Positions 1 to 8,624 of a DNA stretch of 64,000 nucleotides are shown in pieces (within the stretch, counting starts at the first letter, position 1; the number at the start of each line of letters is the position of its first letter). The stretch is from Fonticella tunisiensis. GTDB taxonomy: Bacteria > Bacillota > Clostridia > Clostridiales > Caloramatoraceae. The position numbers and the translations under genes are program-made. The stretch lies in the NCBI RefSeq assembly GCF_004364155.1, contig NZ_SOAZ01000009.1, forward strand, positions 1 to 64,000. Reading direction: 5' to 3'. The notes under the pieces were generated by a model that was not told the DNA's origin, did no database searches, and was given only the letters and a program-made list of their open reading frames with translations.

Positions 1-348
1 TATGTTAATATGGAACTGGCGTTATGATGGCAAACGGTGTTCGCCACTACATTTATGTTTATGTTAATATGGAACTGGCGTTATGGTGGCGAACGGTGTT
101 CGCCACTGCGATTATGTTTATGTTAATATGGAACTGGCGTTATGGTGGCGAACAGTGTTCGCCACTACATTTATGTTTATGTTAATATGGAACTGGCGTT
201 ATGGTGGCGAACGATGTTCGCCACTGCGATTATGTTTATGTTAATATGGAACTGGCGTTATGGTGGCGAACGGTGTTCGCCACTACATTTATGTTTATGT
301 TAATATGGAACTGGCGTTATGGTGGCGAACGATGTTCGCCACTACGGT
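1..348. repeat. Tandem array of six 59-bp hairpin repeats
   Basis: Units begin at 1, 60, 119, 178, 237 and 296 with a strict 59-bp period, and the array probably continues upstream of the window. Each unit holds a 9-bp inverted repeat (GTGGCGAAC, 3-nt loop, GTTCGCCAC). The arms are constant in copies 2-6, while the loop varies (GGT, AGT, GAT). Copies 1, 3 and 5 end in ACATTTA and copies 2 and 4 in GCGATTA, so there is also a 118-bp higher-order period. The period is not a multiple of three, so a long coding repeat is unlikely. There are no unique spacers, so it is not a CRISPR. Function unknown. Confidence 0.93.
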
Positions 349-357
349 AATGCTTTG

Positions 358-498
358 TTAGATGGGAAAGCTGCATAAAAAAAAGGTATTCGTAAAAACC
401 CTTTTAAATCCTTCAGATACTTCGTCCCTAAAGCTGTTAAATTCACAGCTCAATCTATTTATAACTTCCAGTAAAGTATCAAATTGCTTATTTTCCAA
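358..498 (-). CDS. Possible small protein (46 aa), TTG start, or truncated gene remnant
   Basis: A TTG codon at 498 lies a few bases after a good AGAGGTG ribosome site. It opens a 46-residue frame that begins LENKQFDTLLEVINRL and is amphipathic and helix-like at the N-terminus. The frame crosses a run of eight A/T bases at about 377-384, after which the sequence becomes short and hydrophobic and stops just before the hairpin array. A one-base change in that run would move the frame on into the repeats. It may be a small protein or the 5' end of a decayed gene. I do not recognise the family. Confidence 0.35.
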   Translation of the reverse strand: MENKQFDTLLEVINRLSCEFNSFRDEVSEGFKRVFTNTFFLCSFPI

Positions 499-667
499 AG
501 TATCACCTCTTAATCATATTTTATATAGTTGATATAAACGTCGTCCTTTCGTCAAGGCTGTTTACTGTCATTATATATAATATCTATTTATATAAATGTG
601 GTTAAAATATTATTATCAAAAGCTTTTGTACTCAAGCAAAAAATTTTTATTTTTTCATCCCATCCAA

Positions 668-696
668 TTGCATTTTAAATACTATTGCTCTATAAT
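668..696 (+). promoter_or_regulatory. Sigma-A promoter of the decarboxylase-family gene
   Basis: TTGCAT (668-673) and TATAAT (691-696) are separated by exactly 17 bp, about 80 bp upstream of the likely start codon. Confidence 0.7.
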
Positions 697-776
697 TAAT
701 TTGTTTGTAAAAATGCATATAAACCTTGAAACATCAAGGGCTTGATAGATATATAAGAAAGAGGGTGCCAGGTAAA

Positions 777-2240
777 TTGTATAAGATGGATCAAACTAAA
801 ACGCCTATTTTCGACGCACTTATGGAGTATTATAACAGAGAAACGATTCCCTTTCATGTCCCAGGACACAAGAAGGGATGTGGAATGGATGACAAGTTTA
901 AGAATTTCGTTGGCTGCAACATTTTATCCATAGACGTTACTGTTTTTAAGCTTGTTGACAGCCTTCATCACCCAACGGGCCCTATAAAGGAAGCGATGAA
1001 GCTTGCGGCGGATGCCTATGGCTCCGATATGGCATTTATTTCAATACACGGAACCTCCGGCGCCATACAGGCGATGATTTTAAGCGTAGTTGGGGAAGGG
1101 GATAAGATAATAATCCCAAGAAACGTTCACAAGTCCGTTACTGCAGGCATAATTCTAAGCGGTGCAATACCCGTTTATATGCAGCCTGAGATAGATAAAA
1201 ACATTGGAATAGCCCATGGGGTAACCCCCGAAACCGTTGAGGAAACTTTAAGGGCCAATCCCGATGCAAAGGCGGTTTTAATCATCAACCCAACCTATTA
1301 CGGGGTGGCGACGGATATCAAAAGGATAGCGGATATTGTTCACAGCTACAACATCCCTCTTATCGTTGATGAGGCACACGGGCCACACCTTGGTTTTAAC
1401 GATAAACTCCCGATTTCTGCAATGCAGGCAGGAGCTGATATGTGTGCCCAGAGCACCCACAAGATAATAGGATCCATGACGCAGAGCTCCTTCCTTCAGG
1501 TTAGAAAGGAAAGGATTGATATAAACAGGGTTCAGCAGGTTATGAACCTTCTTCAGACAACAAGCCCATCATACCCTCTTATGGCATCCCTTGACGTTGC
1601 AAGGATGCAGATAGCTACAAAGGGCAGGGAGCTTTTGGATAGGGCCATTGAGCTTGCCCAGTATGCACGGGCTGAGATAAACAAAATTCCAGGCCTTTAC
1701 TGCTTCGGTGAAGAGATCCTTGGAAAGCCGGGGGCATATGCCTTTGACCCTACAAAAATTACGGTAACGGCAAGGGGCCTCGGCCTTACGGGATATGAGC
1801 TTGATCAGATGCTTGCAAACGAATACCATATACAGATGGAGCTTTCAGATCTATACAACATCCTTGCCGTAGGCTCATTCGGCGATACGAAGGAAAAGAT
1901 GGACAGCTTCATAAATGCCCTCGGGGAAATAAGTTCAAAATACTATGGAACAAGGCCCGTTAAGGGAGAGGTTTTGGACGTTCCTGGAATCCCTGAGAGG
2001 GCCCTTACACCAAGGCAGGCCTTTAACGGAAAAAAGAAGAGCATCCCTCTTTCCGAGAGCATTGGGAAAATATCTGCAGAGTTTCTTCTGGCATATCCTC
2101 CCGGAATTCCAATTGTCTGCCCCGGTGAGGTTATAAACAGCGAGGTAATAGAGTACGTAAAGGCCCTTAAGGAGGCAAACCTCTACGTTCAGGGTACTGA
2201 GGATCCGGATGTTGAATATATTAAGGTTGTTGAAGTATAA
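777..2240 (+). CDS. Orn/Lys/Arg decarboxylase-family PLP enzyme (arginine/lysine decarboxylase-like)
   Basis: This is a fold-type I PLP enzyme of the major ornithine/lysine/arginine decarboxylase family. Visible motifs are FHVPGHKKG near the N-terminus, HGTSGAIQA, DEAHGPH, and STHKIIGSMTQSS, whose lysine should form the PLP Schiff base. The short form of about 490 residues matches Gram-positive SpeA/Cad-type proteins that lack the response-regulator-like N-terminal domain. A TTG at 777 is 9 bp after GAGGGTG and is the best start; ATG at 786 and TTG at 726 are alternatives. The family makes agmatine, cadaverine or putrescine. I cannot tell the substrate from sequence, and no other polyamine gene is adjacent. 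Confidence 0.9.
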   Translation: MYKMDQTKTPIFDALMEYYNRETIPFHVPGHKKGCGMDDKFKNFVGCNILSIDVTVFKLVDSLHHPTGPIKEAMKLAADAYGSDMAFISIHGTSGAIQAMILSVVGEGDKIIIPRNVHKSVTAGIILSGAIPVYMQPEIDKNIGIAHGVTPETVEETLRANPDAKAVLIINPTYYGVATDIKRIADIVHSYNIPLIVDEAHGPHLGFNDKLPISAMQAGADMCAQSTHKIIGSMTQSSFLQVRKERIDINRVQQVMNLLQTTSPSYPLMASLDVARMQIATKGRELLDRAIELAQYARAEINKIPGLYCFGEEILGKPGAYAFDPTKITVTARGLGLTGYELDQMLANEYHIQMELSDLYNILAVGSFGDTKEKMDSFINALGEISSKYYGTRPVKGEVLDVPGIPERALTPRQAFNGKKKSIPLSESIGKISAEFLLAYPPGIPIVCPGEVINSEVIEYVKALKEANLYVQGTEDPDVEYIKVVEV

Positions 2241-2269
2241 AAGCCCCGCCGCAGAGCCGGCAGGGCTTT
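2240..2269. terminator. Bidirectional hairpin terminator
   Basis: AAAGCCC and GGGCTTT arms enclose a GCCG/CGGC inner stem between two convergent genes, and the hairpin overlaps both gene ends. Confidence 0.7.
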
Positions 2270-3104
2270 ATGCCCTTACCATGCTTATTTTATGGTTTAT
2301 GTTTTCCCTGTCCATTTCCCTTAAAAACCTCATGTATTCCTCTTCACTCATATCAATAACCTTTGAATAAACGTTTATTACCCTCTTTAAATAGTTGATT
2401 CCATATTCAAGCTTTGTAAGGCCCTCAACAACGTCCCTTCCCATGAACCTGTATTTGAACTTCTTCTTTCTCCTTGCCGCTTCCCTTTTTATTTCATCGT
2501 AATAGTTTATACCCTTTGCTATGAGCTTGACGCGCTGAAAATTCTTTAACAGGGCCCTTCTGTAGTATATGGCTATTTCATCCATAATGGACTTGTTGAA
2601 AACCACGCTGTCATTTTCAAAGCTTTTAACCCTGTCAACAAGCTCCTTAAGTACCCTGTTGTTTTCCCTTTTAAGACCCGGAAGCTTTGACAATATACTT
2701 TCCACAACATCCGTTCCCTTAACATTCTCATTTTTAAGTATCTCAAGTCCCCTTTTCATCTGGGCAAAGTCCCTCTCCTCCTTCTGAATTTCCTTCTCGG
2801 GAGTTATCGCCCTTGGAATGCTTCCGGCATAGGTTTCGTCGAAGAAAACCTCCATGTTGTATGCAAGGGCTGCAAGTTCCTTTATTATCCTTCCATCGGT
2901 AACGGCTTTTCCATCTTCGGTTATGAAAACCACACCTAATATTCCCTTTCTTATGGTTCCAAGGAAGACCCTGTTATAAACTATCTCCCTGTATTTTTTC
3001 CCCTCAAACTCTATTGGATAGGAGACCCTTCCTATTTCCCCCTTCTTCATGTACCTCTCGGCAGCTTCCTTATAAATTCCCTCCGCCTTCATGAAAACAA
3101 GCAT
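2268..3104 (-). CDS. Hypothetical protein, 278 aa
   Basis: Charged, mostly helical protein without signal peptide or membrane segment. The first 90 residues look like a small alpha/beta domain (YPIEFEGKKYREIVYN, then GVVFITEDGKAV). The rest is long amphipathic helices rich in Lys, Arg and Glu. The start is supported by AGGAGGG about 6 bp upstream. It follows a small membrane protein with only 20 bp between them, so the two probably form an operon and may work together at the membrane. I do not recognise the family and assign no function. Confidence 0.75.
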   Translation of the reverse strand: MLVFMKAEGIYKEAAERYMKKGEIGRVSYPIEFEGKKYREIVYNRVFLGTIRKGILGVVFITEDGKAVTDGRIIKELAALAYNMEVFFDETYAGSIPRAITPEKEIQKEERDFAQMKRGLEILKNENVKGTDVVESILSKLPGLKRENNRVLKELVDRVKSFENDSVVFNKSIMDEIAIYYRRALLKNFQRVKLIAKGINYYDEIKREAARRKKKFKYRFMGRDVVEGLTKLEYGINYLKRVINVYSKVIDMSEEEYMRFLREMDRENINHKISMVRA

Positions 3105-3124
3105 GTTTAACCCTCCTGTGTGCC

Positions 3125-3532
3125 TTATCTGGCCTTTTCACTTATGGATTTGTAAGCCATCTTTGCTAAATAAATGATGATTTTTATGGCTAAATATATT
3201 CCAAAGGCTTCAATAAATCCCCAAAGCCCTGCAACGATATCGCTAAACTCCATATTCCCTCTACCGGTTATCTTTTGTTCTATTTCAAGGGCAAATACGA
3301 ATACTATTAAAACGGTAAAGGTGTAAATAAATGATATTATCGATATGCTGTATTTAGCCAGCGCCTTAAAGGTTACGTCCGTAAAGAAATATAATACAAT
3401 TCCTATAAGTCCTACAATTATAAAGTGGAGCTGCTTGTCATTGAAGTTGTAGCCCAGCTGATTTGACATGGCCAAAAGAAGGTCATGTATATCGTTTGTA
3501 AAGTTTGATAAAAGTTTTATGATTTGTGCCAT
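3125..3532 (-). CDS. Small membrane protein, 135 aa
   Basis: Three hydrophobic stretches (about residues 35-50, 63-83 and 104-122) predict an integral membrane protein with about three helices. An AAGGAGGG ribosome site sits 3-4 bp before the ATG. It is the first gene of a probable two-gene unit with the hypothetical cytoplasmic protein ending at 2268. No catalytic motif is visible and the family is not recognised. Confidence 0.75.
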   Translation of the reverse strand: MAQIIKLLSNFTNDIHDLLLAMSNQLGYNFNDKQLHFIIVGLIGIVLYFFTDVTFKALAKYSISIISFIYTFTVLIVFVFALEIEQKITGRGNMEFSDIVAGLWGFIEAFGIYLAIKIIIYLAKMAYKSISEKAR

Positions 3533-3675
3533 TTTCCCCTCCTTCCTGCTGTAATATTATATTATCATATAAAAGGTCGGGCAACAAACTTGTAACGATC
3601 ATTGACTGCTTAAAAATAAGCCCTCATCGGGGCCTTTAATTTTAGCACTTAAAGCCTTTAGGGCTCTTTAAATCG

Positions 3676-3981
3676 TTAGCCCTCATCATCTTTGGTGCTT
3701 TCGAACCATGTCAAAAGTGCAAGATGGAATATTACGACTACAAGGAAAAGGAATATTCCGTTTCCTATCTCCGGTACTAAAAGTTTAACTGCTCCAACGG
3801 ATATGGATATTATTCCTGCGATAATAAGATTGGTTCCAACGGCCTCAGCTCCCTCTGGCGTCAATATTCTATTTCTTTCCCTGTCGGAATAAACTGCTAT
3901 CCTTCTGTTAAAGGCTGTTAAGAAGCCTGTAATGCAGAATAAAACACCTGTAACTATGCAAAACCAGGACAATATTATCAA
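3676..3981 (-). CDS. Small membrane protein, 101 aa
   Basis: Three predicted membrane helices (residues about 3-23, 48-68 and 73-92) surround a charged loop RRIAVYSDRERNRIL. The TTG start at 3981 follows a GGGGGGAG ribosome site. It stands alone between the membrane-protein pair and the phosphotransbutyrylase gene. It resembles small clostridial membrane proteins of unknown function. Confidence 0.7.
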   Translation of the reverse strand: MIILSWFCIVTGVLFCITGFLTAFNRRIAVYSDRERNRILTPEGAEAVGTNLIIAGIISISVGAVKLLVPEIGNGIFLFLVVVIFHLALLTWFESTKDDEG

Positions 3982-4094
3982 TTTTACTCCCCCCGTTTAA
4001 TGATTTATATATACTATGTTTTTAAAAAATAATGTGTTACCGGAGGAAGGCCTTTGATAATGCTTGTCCTAATTGTCATGGATTGCAAATAATT

Positions 4095-4110
4095 ATGAAC
4101 CGTCCCTGTT
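4095..4110. repeat. Half copy of the GGGACGGTT palindromic repeat
   Basis: Contains GAACCGTCCCTGTT, matching one arm of the full palindromes at 8486-8539 and 14404-14460. It lies just past the end of the ptb gene. The other arm is not visible. Confidence 0.5.
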
Positions 4111-4114
4111 TTGA

Positions 4115-5020
4115 TTATTGTTTGATTATTGAGGCAAGGGCTATTGAATAAAGCTTGGATTCGTGACTGTCGGCCCTTGAAACAAGGACAATCGGGCATT
4201 TTGCTCCCATTACAACCCCCGCCGACTTTGCCCCTCCAAAGTAGGTTAAGGATTTTCCAAGTATATTACCCGCCTCTATGTTTGGAACCAGAAGTATGTC
4301 CGCATCACCTGCAGCGGGGCTTTTAATTCCCTTGTGCTCTGCCGCAGCCCTTGATATGGCATTATCAAGGGCAAGGGGGCCATCTATTATGCAGTCCTTT
4401 ATCTGTCCCCTCTGGCTCATCTTTGACAGGGCTGCAGCATCAAGGGTTGACTGCATACTTGGGTTTACTGCCTCAACGGCACAGAGGGCTGCAACCTTAA
4501 TGGGATTTACACCAAGGGCCTTTGCAACCTTAACTGCGTTTTTAACTATTTGAACCTTTTGATTTAGGTCGGGATACGTAACCATTCCCCCGTCCGTCAT
4601 GAATAAAAGCTTATGGTAGGATGGTATGCTGTAGACCATAACATGGCTCAAAAGTTCCCCGCTCCTTAGGCCTGTTTCCCTGTCAAGGGCTGCCCTAAGA
4701 AGATCGGATGTAGCCACAAGGCCCTTCATGAGAATATCTGCCTGCCCACTTGATACGATTTGAACAGCCCTTACTGCAGATTCCCTTACGTCCTTTGAAT
4801 CTACGATTTCATAGTTTGCAGGGTCTATATGCTTTTCCTCTGCGATCTCCCTTATCCTATTCCTGTTGCCAACGAGAACTGCCTCTATTATACCGAGTTT
4901 TCTTGCAGCATCAACGGCAAGAAGAACATCTTCATCCTCTGCAGCCGCAACAGAAAGCTTCATCCTTTCCTTCTTTTTTGCAATCTCTAAAAGCTCATGG
5001 AAGTTTCTAACCAAAGGCAT
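4115..5020 (-). CDS. ptb: Phosphate butyryltransferase-like acyltransferase
   Basis: Member of the phosphate acetyl/butyryl transferase family, which interconverts acyl-CoA plus phosphate and acyl-phosphate plus CoA. Length (301 aa) matches Ptb. Typical segments are ADILMKGLVATSDLLRA, LLFMTDGGM near the middle, VAALCAVEAVNPSMQST, and the C-terminal TYFGGAKSAGVVMGAKCPIVL. The ATG at 5020 follows AAAGGAG; a GTG one codon upstream is less well spaced. No butyrate kinase, dehydrogenase or ferredoxin oxidoreductase genes are adjacent, so it stands outside the usual ptb-buk operon. Specificity for butyryl-CoA over other short acyl-CoAs is unproven. Confidence 0.88.
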   Translation of the reverse strand: MPLVRNFHELLEIAKKKERMKLSVAAAEDEDVLLAVDAARKLGIIEAVLVGNRNRIREIAEEKHIDPANYEIVDSKDVRESAVRAVQIVSSGQADILMKGLVATSDLLRAALDRETGLRSGELLSHVMVYSIPSYHKLLFMTDGGMVTYPDLNQKVQIVKNAVKVAKALGVNPIKVAALCAVEAVNPSMQSTLDAAALSKMSQRGQIKDCIIDGPLALDNAISRAAAEHKGIKSPAAGDADILLVPNIEAGNILGKSLTYFGGAKSAGVVMGAKCPIVLVSRADSHESKLYSIALASIIKQ

Positions 5021-5094
5021 CACGCTCCTTTTAGTTCTACAAGTATATTTTAACAGACATGCTTCATATTTGAAATATTGCCATAAAAATCACC

Positions 5095-5129
5095 GGGGAG
5101 CTCTAAACATCATCATATTTTAGATCCCC
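5095..5129 (-). terminator. Terminator of the small membrane protein gene
   Basis: A stem built from GGGGATCTAAA and TTTAGAGCTCCCC (minus strand, small bulge) is followed by a short T-run. It lies 10 bp past the stop of the 5140-5526 gene. Confidence 0.55.
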
Positions 5130-5139
5130 CCTGATTCTC

Positions 5140-5526
5140 CTATGATACGAAGGCCCCTGTCCCACCAACTGCCGGAGAGATTGAAGGCTGCACTAATCCC
5201 GTTGCCCTTCTTGTAACAGATTCCCTTAAAAGTGCAGCGGTGAGTGTCAAAGCTGCTATTAAAGTTATTAAGGACCCTATGATCTTCATTCTGTTTGCCG
5301 CTGTTGTAACTCCAGGAGCTATCTGTTGCTCCCGGGCCTCCCTGAATGACGCATAGATAAAAAGACCGATTGCAATGAGCTTCAAATAGGCACCGAAAAT
5401 TAAAATCTGGTCGTCTCTTGTTGTGACGTCTATAAAGGTACCTGAAAGCAAAAGATATTGTCCAATCCTTACCGCAGTCCTGGTTTGCTCACTAACGGGT
5501 GGAACTCTAGTTAAAAGATTATTCAT
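5140..5526 (-). CDS. Hypothetical membrane protein, 128 aa
   Basis: Predicted membrane protein with two clear hydrophobic helices (about residues 42-62 and 83-102), a Pro/Arg-rich N-terminus and a Gly/Pro-rich tail ending GGTGAFVS. The ATG at 5526 is 9 bp from GGGGAGGTG; a GTG at 5538 overlaps that ribosome site and is unlikely. The gene is monocistronic with its own terminator. Function and family are unknown. Confidence 0.65.
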   Translation of the reverse strand: MNNLLTRVPPVSEQTRTAVRIGQYLLLSGTFIDVTTRDDQILIFGAYLKLIAIGLFIYASFREAREQQIAPGVTTAANRMKIIGSLITLIAALTLTAALLRESVTRRATGLVQPSISPAVGGTGAFVS

Positions 5527-5698
5527 ATAAGTTCTCACCTCCCCTTAATATATAATATTAAGATACAGGAAAGGTGGTTTCTAATATCATCCGTTGTTCT
5601 ACTCTACTCTGAAAAATATTTTCATTCATATTGGTGAACAATTATACATCTGCGGCGCTGGAGATTCACCATTTGCTGACTGTTTTCCGCCCTTATTA

Positions 5699-5727
5699 TT
5701 GCATGTTTTAATTAATTGTTTTATAAT
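5699..5727 (+). promoter_or_regulatory. Sigma-A promoter of the FmdB-family gene
   Basis: TTGCAT (5699-5704), a 17-bp spacer and TATAAT (5722-5727) lie just upstream of a strong AGGAGGTGA ribosome site. Confidence 0.7.
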
Positions 5728-5757
5728 ATACCCGTGTGAGGTATAGGAGGTGAGCTT

Positions 5758-5943
5758 ATGCCATTGTTTAACTACGAATGCGAAAACTGCGGCAAAAAGT
5801 TTGAGGAGTTTGTTATGTCCTCAAGTGAGAAGGTTTCTTGCCCTAATTGCAAAAGCGAAAAGGTGAAAAAGCAGCTTCCTACAAGGCTATGCTCCGCCGG
5901 AAGCGACGAGGGGGCCAACGCTGGAGGAAGAGGCTGTGGATGA
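5758..5943 (+). CDS. FmdB-family zinc-ribbon protein, 61 aa
   Basis: N-terminal MPLFNYECENCGKKFEEF followed by CPNC gives two CxxC knuckles of a zinc ribbon, the hallmark of the FmdB/CxxC-CxxC regulatory family. The C-terminal half is short and Gly/Ala-rich and ends in CG. The family is often called regulatory, but a mechanism is not established. It has its own promoter and is followed by a strong hairpin shared with the convergent protease gene. Confidence 0.85.
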   Translation: MPLFNYECENCGKKFEEFVMSSSEKVSCPNCKSEKVKKQLPTRLCSAGSDEGANAGGRGCG

Positions 5944-5975
5944 GGAATATAGGGGGCAGCAGTTGCTGCTAAAGA

Positions 5976-6003
5976 ATTTGCAGGCACTTATGTGCCTGCA
6001 AAT
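5976..6003. terminator. Bidirectional terminator between fmdB-like and inhA-like genes
   Basis: Perfect 12-bp arms (ATTTGCAGGCAC / GTGCCTGCAAAT) with a TTAT loop, between convergent genes. Confidence 0.8.
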
Positions 6004-6007
6004 TTCA

Positions 6008-8359
6008 TTACTTCTTAATTATTATTGAAGCTGAGCTGTTATCAGAAGCTTGATGGGCTATCTCAATAGTTAAACCATACTTTGGAATGTTACGCCCAAG
6101 CTCCGGTATTTCAGGGTTTGAATAATCACGCCTGTCATCAAATTTAGATTCTGTGAATCGGTAGGTATCCACTGCTGTTCTTCCATAAGTTTCAGTAAGG
6201 TCTACATTCACTTCAGCTTCCTTATCCTTGCTGAAGGCAGCGTCATGCATCTGATACTTTCCACTTGTAAGGGCAGGTTTTAGTTTTGGATCCGTCCACT
6301 GCCATAATACGCTGTGCTGGTCTGCGTCAACTATTCCAAGGTATCCATCTCCAGGATGATATCCTGTCCAGTTATCTGTATAATATTCATCCACATACCA
6401 AAGGACCATACCTGGATCGTATGAAAATACCTGTCCAAGTGTTGATATGTGTGCAAGGCCAGTGTCTACTCCGTGGTGGTTTCTCCACTCAACAAGGTAG
6501 TAGTGTGGTGCATAAACTGTTCCTGTACTTTTTTCGAAACCATTAAATGTGAACTTTGGTGCCTCTTCTGCATCATCTGAAAGAACAACGCTCCCCTCAG
6601 ATACAACCTGAATGTCATCTACATAGAAGCCTGCTCCAAAGGAATAGGAGTCGGTAGCATATTCAAACTTAAGCTCTATATTCTTTCCAGCAAAGGCTGA
6701 AAGGTCGAATATACCATCTACCCAGCCATTTGATGCTCCTGTTATACCGTGTGGTACAACAACATCTCTTCCCTCTACACCTTCAGTTGTTGTTATATTT
6801 CCCTGAATATATGTCCATTCATTTGTTCCAACCTCTCTTGCTTGGACTGATGCAAAGTCCCATCCCTCTTCGATATCATACCAGGTCTTGAACTTGAGAG
6901 TTGCTGATGCCTTGCCCGTCAAATCAACGCTGGCAGTCATATTTGTTAATATTGGTGTCCCATCGCTTCCCTTTCCACCCCAGTAAGCGTATTTTCCGCT
7001 TGCAGGAACGGTTATTTTGTGAGCCTTATCGGGAAGGCTTATCCTTACAACCTGTCCCTCCTCATCTGCTTGTCTGAGGGTTATCCTTGCTCCAGCACTT
7101 GTTAGTTTGTCGTAATCGATGTTTACAGCCTTCTGCCAGTTGCCTCCATAAACCGCCTGGAAGAACTGCTTTGCATATGGACTGAAGCCGGAAGGCTCTG
7201 TTCCAGGTATCTTTCCTGCCCAGCTTCCGGAGGACATAATTGACCAGTATGATATGGGCTCTCCAGCGGCTGAGCTGTAGATCGTGTCATACTCATCCGG
7301 AAGGCCAAGGTTGTGGCCAAATTCATGGGCAAATACACCTGACGCTCCATCCTCAGGCTCTATTGTATATGCGTATGCAGCAAGTTTGCCTCCCCAATAT
7401 GATACTTCAGTGCTGGTATTTGGAATGGGGTATACTCCACCCAGATTCCAACTGTGGGACCATATTGCATTGCTTCCAAGGCTTCCACCGCCTGCTTCCT
7501 CTCCAACGCCTGCATGTATAACCATGAGATAGTCGATTATTCCATCGGGCTCGTTTAGGTTTCCATCGTTGTCCAGGTCATATATGTCTTCCTTGTCAAA
7601 GTCGTTAAGGTTTATGCTCGGGTCCTTTGCCGCAAGCTGAAGGGCCTGTGCAACTGCCGTTCTAGGCCTTGCATCGTTACCGCTGTCTCCAACGTTGCCT
7701 CCATAATATGCAGCGCTTTGAGGCAATGTGTACCATCCGGCAACCTTGCCTTCAACTACGAGGCTTCCACCGGACTGTTCCCTATAGTATTGCTTCATTG
7801 ATATCAGCTTCTCGCCGTTTGGACCTGTATAACCATCATCCCCAAATATCATGTCCTGGAAATGTTCATGGCTGTAGTCTTTGTAGTACATATCCGTTTC
7901 ATTTGCCTGAATGCTGTTGTGCTTATAGTCGCTGTATTCAACGAGGAGCACTAAAATATTAACCTTCTTTGGATTTAAATCGGGCTTGCTCTTTTCAAAG
8001 ACATACTTTTGAACTCTTTGACTTTGTTTTGCCTTAAGATTCCTTTCCATCTTTAAAGGCTTCTGCTTTTGATTTCCTTTGGAGCGCTCCTGCATATACT
8101 TTATGTATGCTTTATGGGCTTCTTCATATGCAGCATCCTTTGGGATCTTTCCTTCTATCTTTAGCATTTCGATTATCTTTTCTTCATTTGCAATGGAAAG
8201 GTCTACAGGCCCTCCGTTTTTATAGAATTGGTTTTCAGCGTATGAAGGGGCATTTTGGCCTTCTTCGGCATATGCTGAAGGGCCCTTTGCTGCAAAGGTG
8301 CTGGTGCTTCCTAGAAGTAAAAGCAGTGATGTCACGCCAGCCAGAATTTTTTTGTTCAT
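6008..8359 (-). CDS. Secreted M6 metalloprotease, immune inhibitor A family
   Basis: Large exported zinc protease of about 783 residues. A basic N-terminus plus a Leu-rich segment ending STSTFAAKG is a signal peptide. A propeptide-like region follows to about residue 130. The catalytic domain carries AHEFGHNLGLPDEYD (HExxH near residue 349) and a DLDNDGNLNEPDG stretch like a calcium loop. C-terminal beta domains (about 440-640) resemble the carbohydrate-binding/MAM-like region of InhA. The ATG at 8359 is better spaced from GGAAGG than the one 6 bp upstream. InhA proteases degrade host antibacterial peptides in Bacillus. In a free-living clostridium a nutritional role is more likely. Confidence 0.92.
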   Translation of the reverse strand: MNKKILAGVTSLLLLLGSTSTFAAKGPSAYAEEGQNAPSYAENQFYKNGGPVDLSIANEEKIIEMLKIEGKIPKDAAYEEAHKAYIKYMQERSKGNQKQKPLKMERNLKAKQSQRVQKYVFEKSKPDLNPKKVNILVLLVEYSDYKHNSIQANETDMYYKDYSHEHFQDMIFGDDGYTGPNGEKLISMKQYYREQSGGSLVVEGKVAGWYTLPQSAAYYGGNVGDSGNDARPRTAVAQALQLAAKDPSINLNDFDKEDIYDLDNDGNLNEPDGIIDYLMVIHAGVGEEAGGGSLGSNAIWSHSWNLGGVYPIPNTSTEVSYWGGKLAAYAYTIEPEDGASGVFAHEFGHNLGLPDEYDTIYSSAAGEPISYWSIMSSGSWAGKIPGTEPSGFSPYAKQFFQAVYGGNWQKAVNIDYDKLTSAGARITLRQADEEGQVVRISLPDKAHKITVPASGKYAYWGGKGSDGTPILTNMTASVDLTGKASATLKFKTWYDIEEGWDFASVQAREVGTNEWTYIQGNITTTEGVEGRDVVVPHGITGASNGWVDGIFDLSAFAGKNIELKFEYATDSYSFGAGFYVDDIQVVSEGSVVLSDDAEEAPKFTFNGFEKSTGTVYAPHYYLVEWRNHHGVDTGLAHISTLGQVFSYDPGMVLWYVDEYYTDNWTGYHPGDGYLGIVDADQHSVLWQWTDPKLKPALTSGKYQMHDAAFSKDKEAEVNVDLTETYGRTAVDTYRFTESKFDDRRDYSNPEIPELGRNIPKYGLTIEIAHQASDNSSASIIIKK

Positions 8360-8485
8360 CTTCATTCCTTCCTTTCATTTTAGGATTTTAAAGCACTGAT
8401 TTTTATTGTGCTTTAATGCTTTAGTATAAATATATATTCATTATATTTTACTAAATTCCTTCCTTTTATGGTAATTTTTTAAATT

Positions 8486-8539
8486 AAAGGGACGGTTCAT
8501 AAATTTTTTTAATTATAAAAAGTTAATAACCGTCCCTTA
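8486..8539. repeat. Palindromic repeat, GGGACGGTT family (full copy)
   Basis: Arms AAGGGACGGTT and AACCGTCCCTT face each other across an AT-rich centre. Intergenic, upstream of the inhA-like gene and of the next promoter. One of several copies in the window. Confidence 0.8.
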
Positions 8540-8565
8540 TAATTGAAAATAATTATCATTTCCTC

Positions 8566-8594
8566 TTGAAAACTCTTTGACGCTATCATATAAT
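8566..8594 (+). promoter_or_regulatory. Sigma-A promoter of the small Cys-rich protein gene
   Basis: TTGAAA (8566-8571), a 17-bp spacer and TATAAT (8589-8594). Confidence 0.7.
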
Positions 8595-8624
8595 GTTTTT
8601 ATAAACGATGCAGGAGGTGAACTT

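Noticed and set aside
1-348. CRISPR array
   Set aside because: The whole 59-bp unit is conserved, with no unique spacers, and no cas genes are present.
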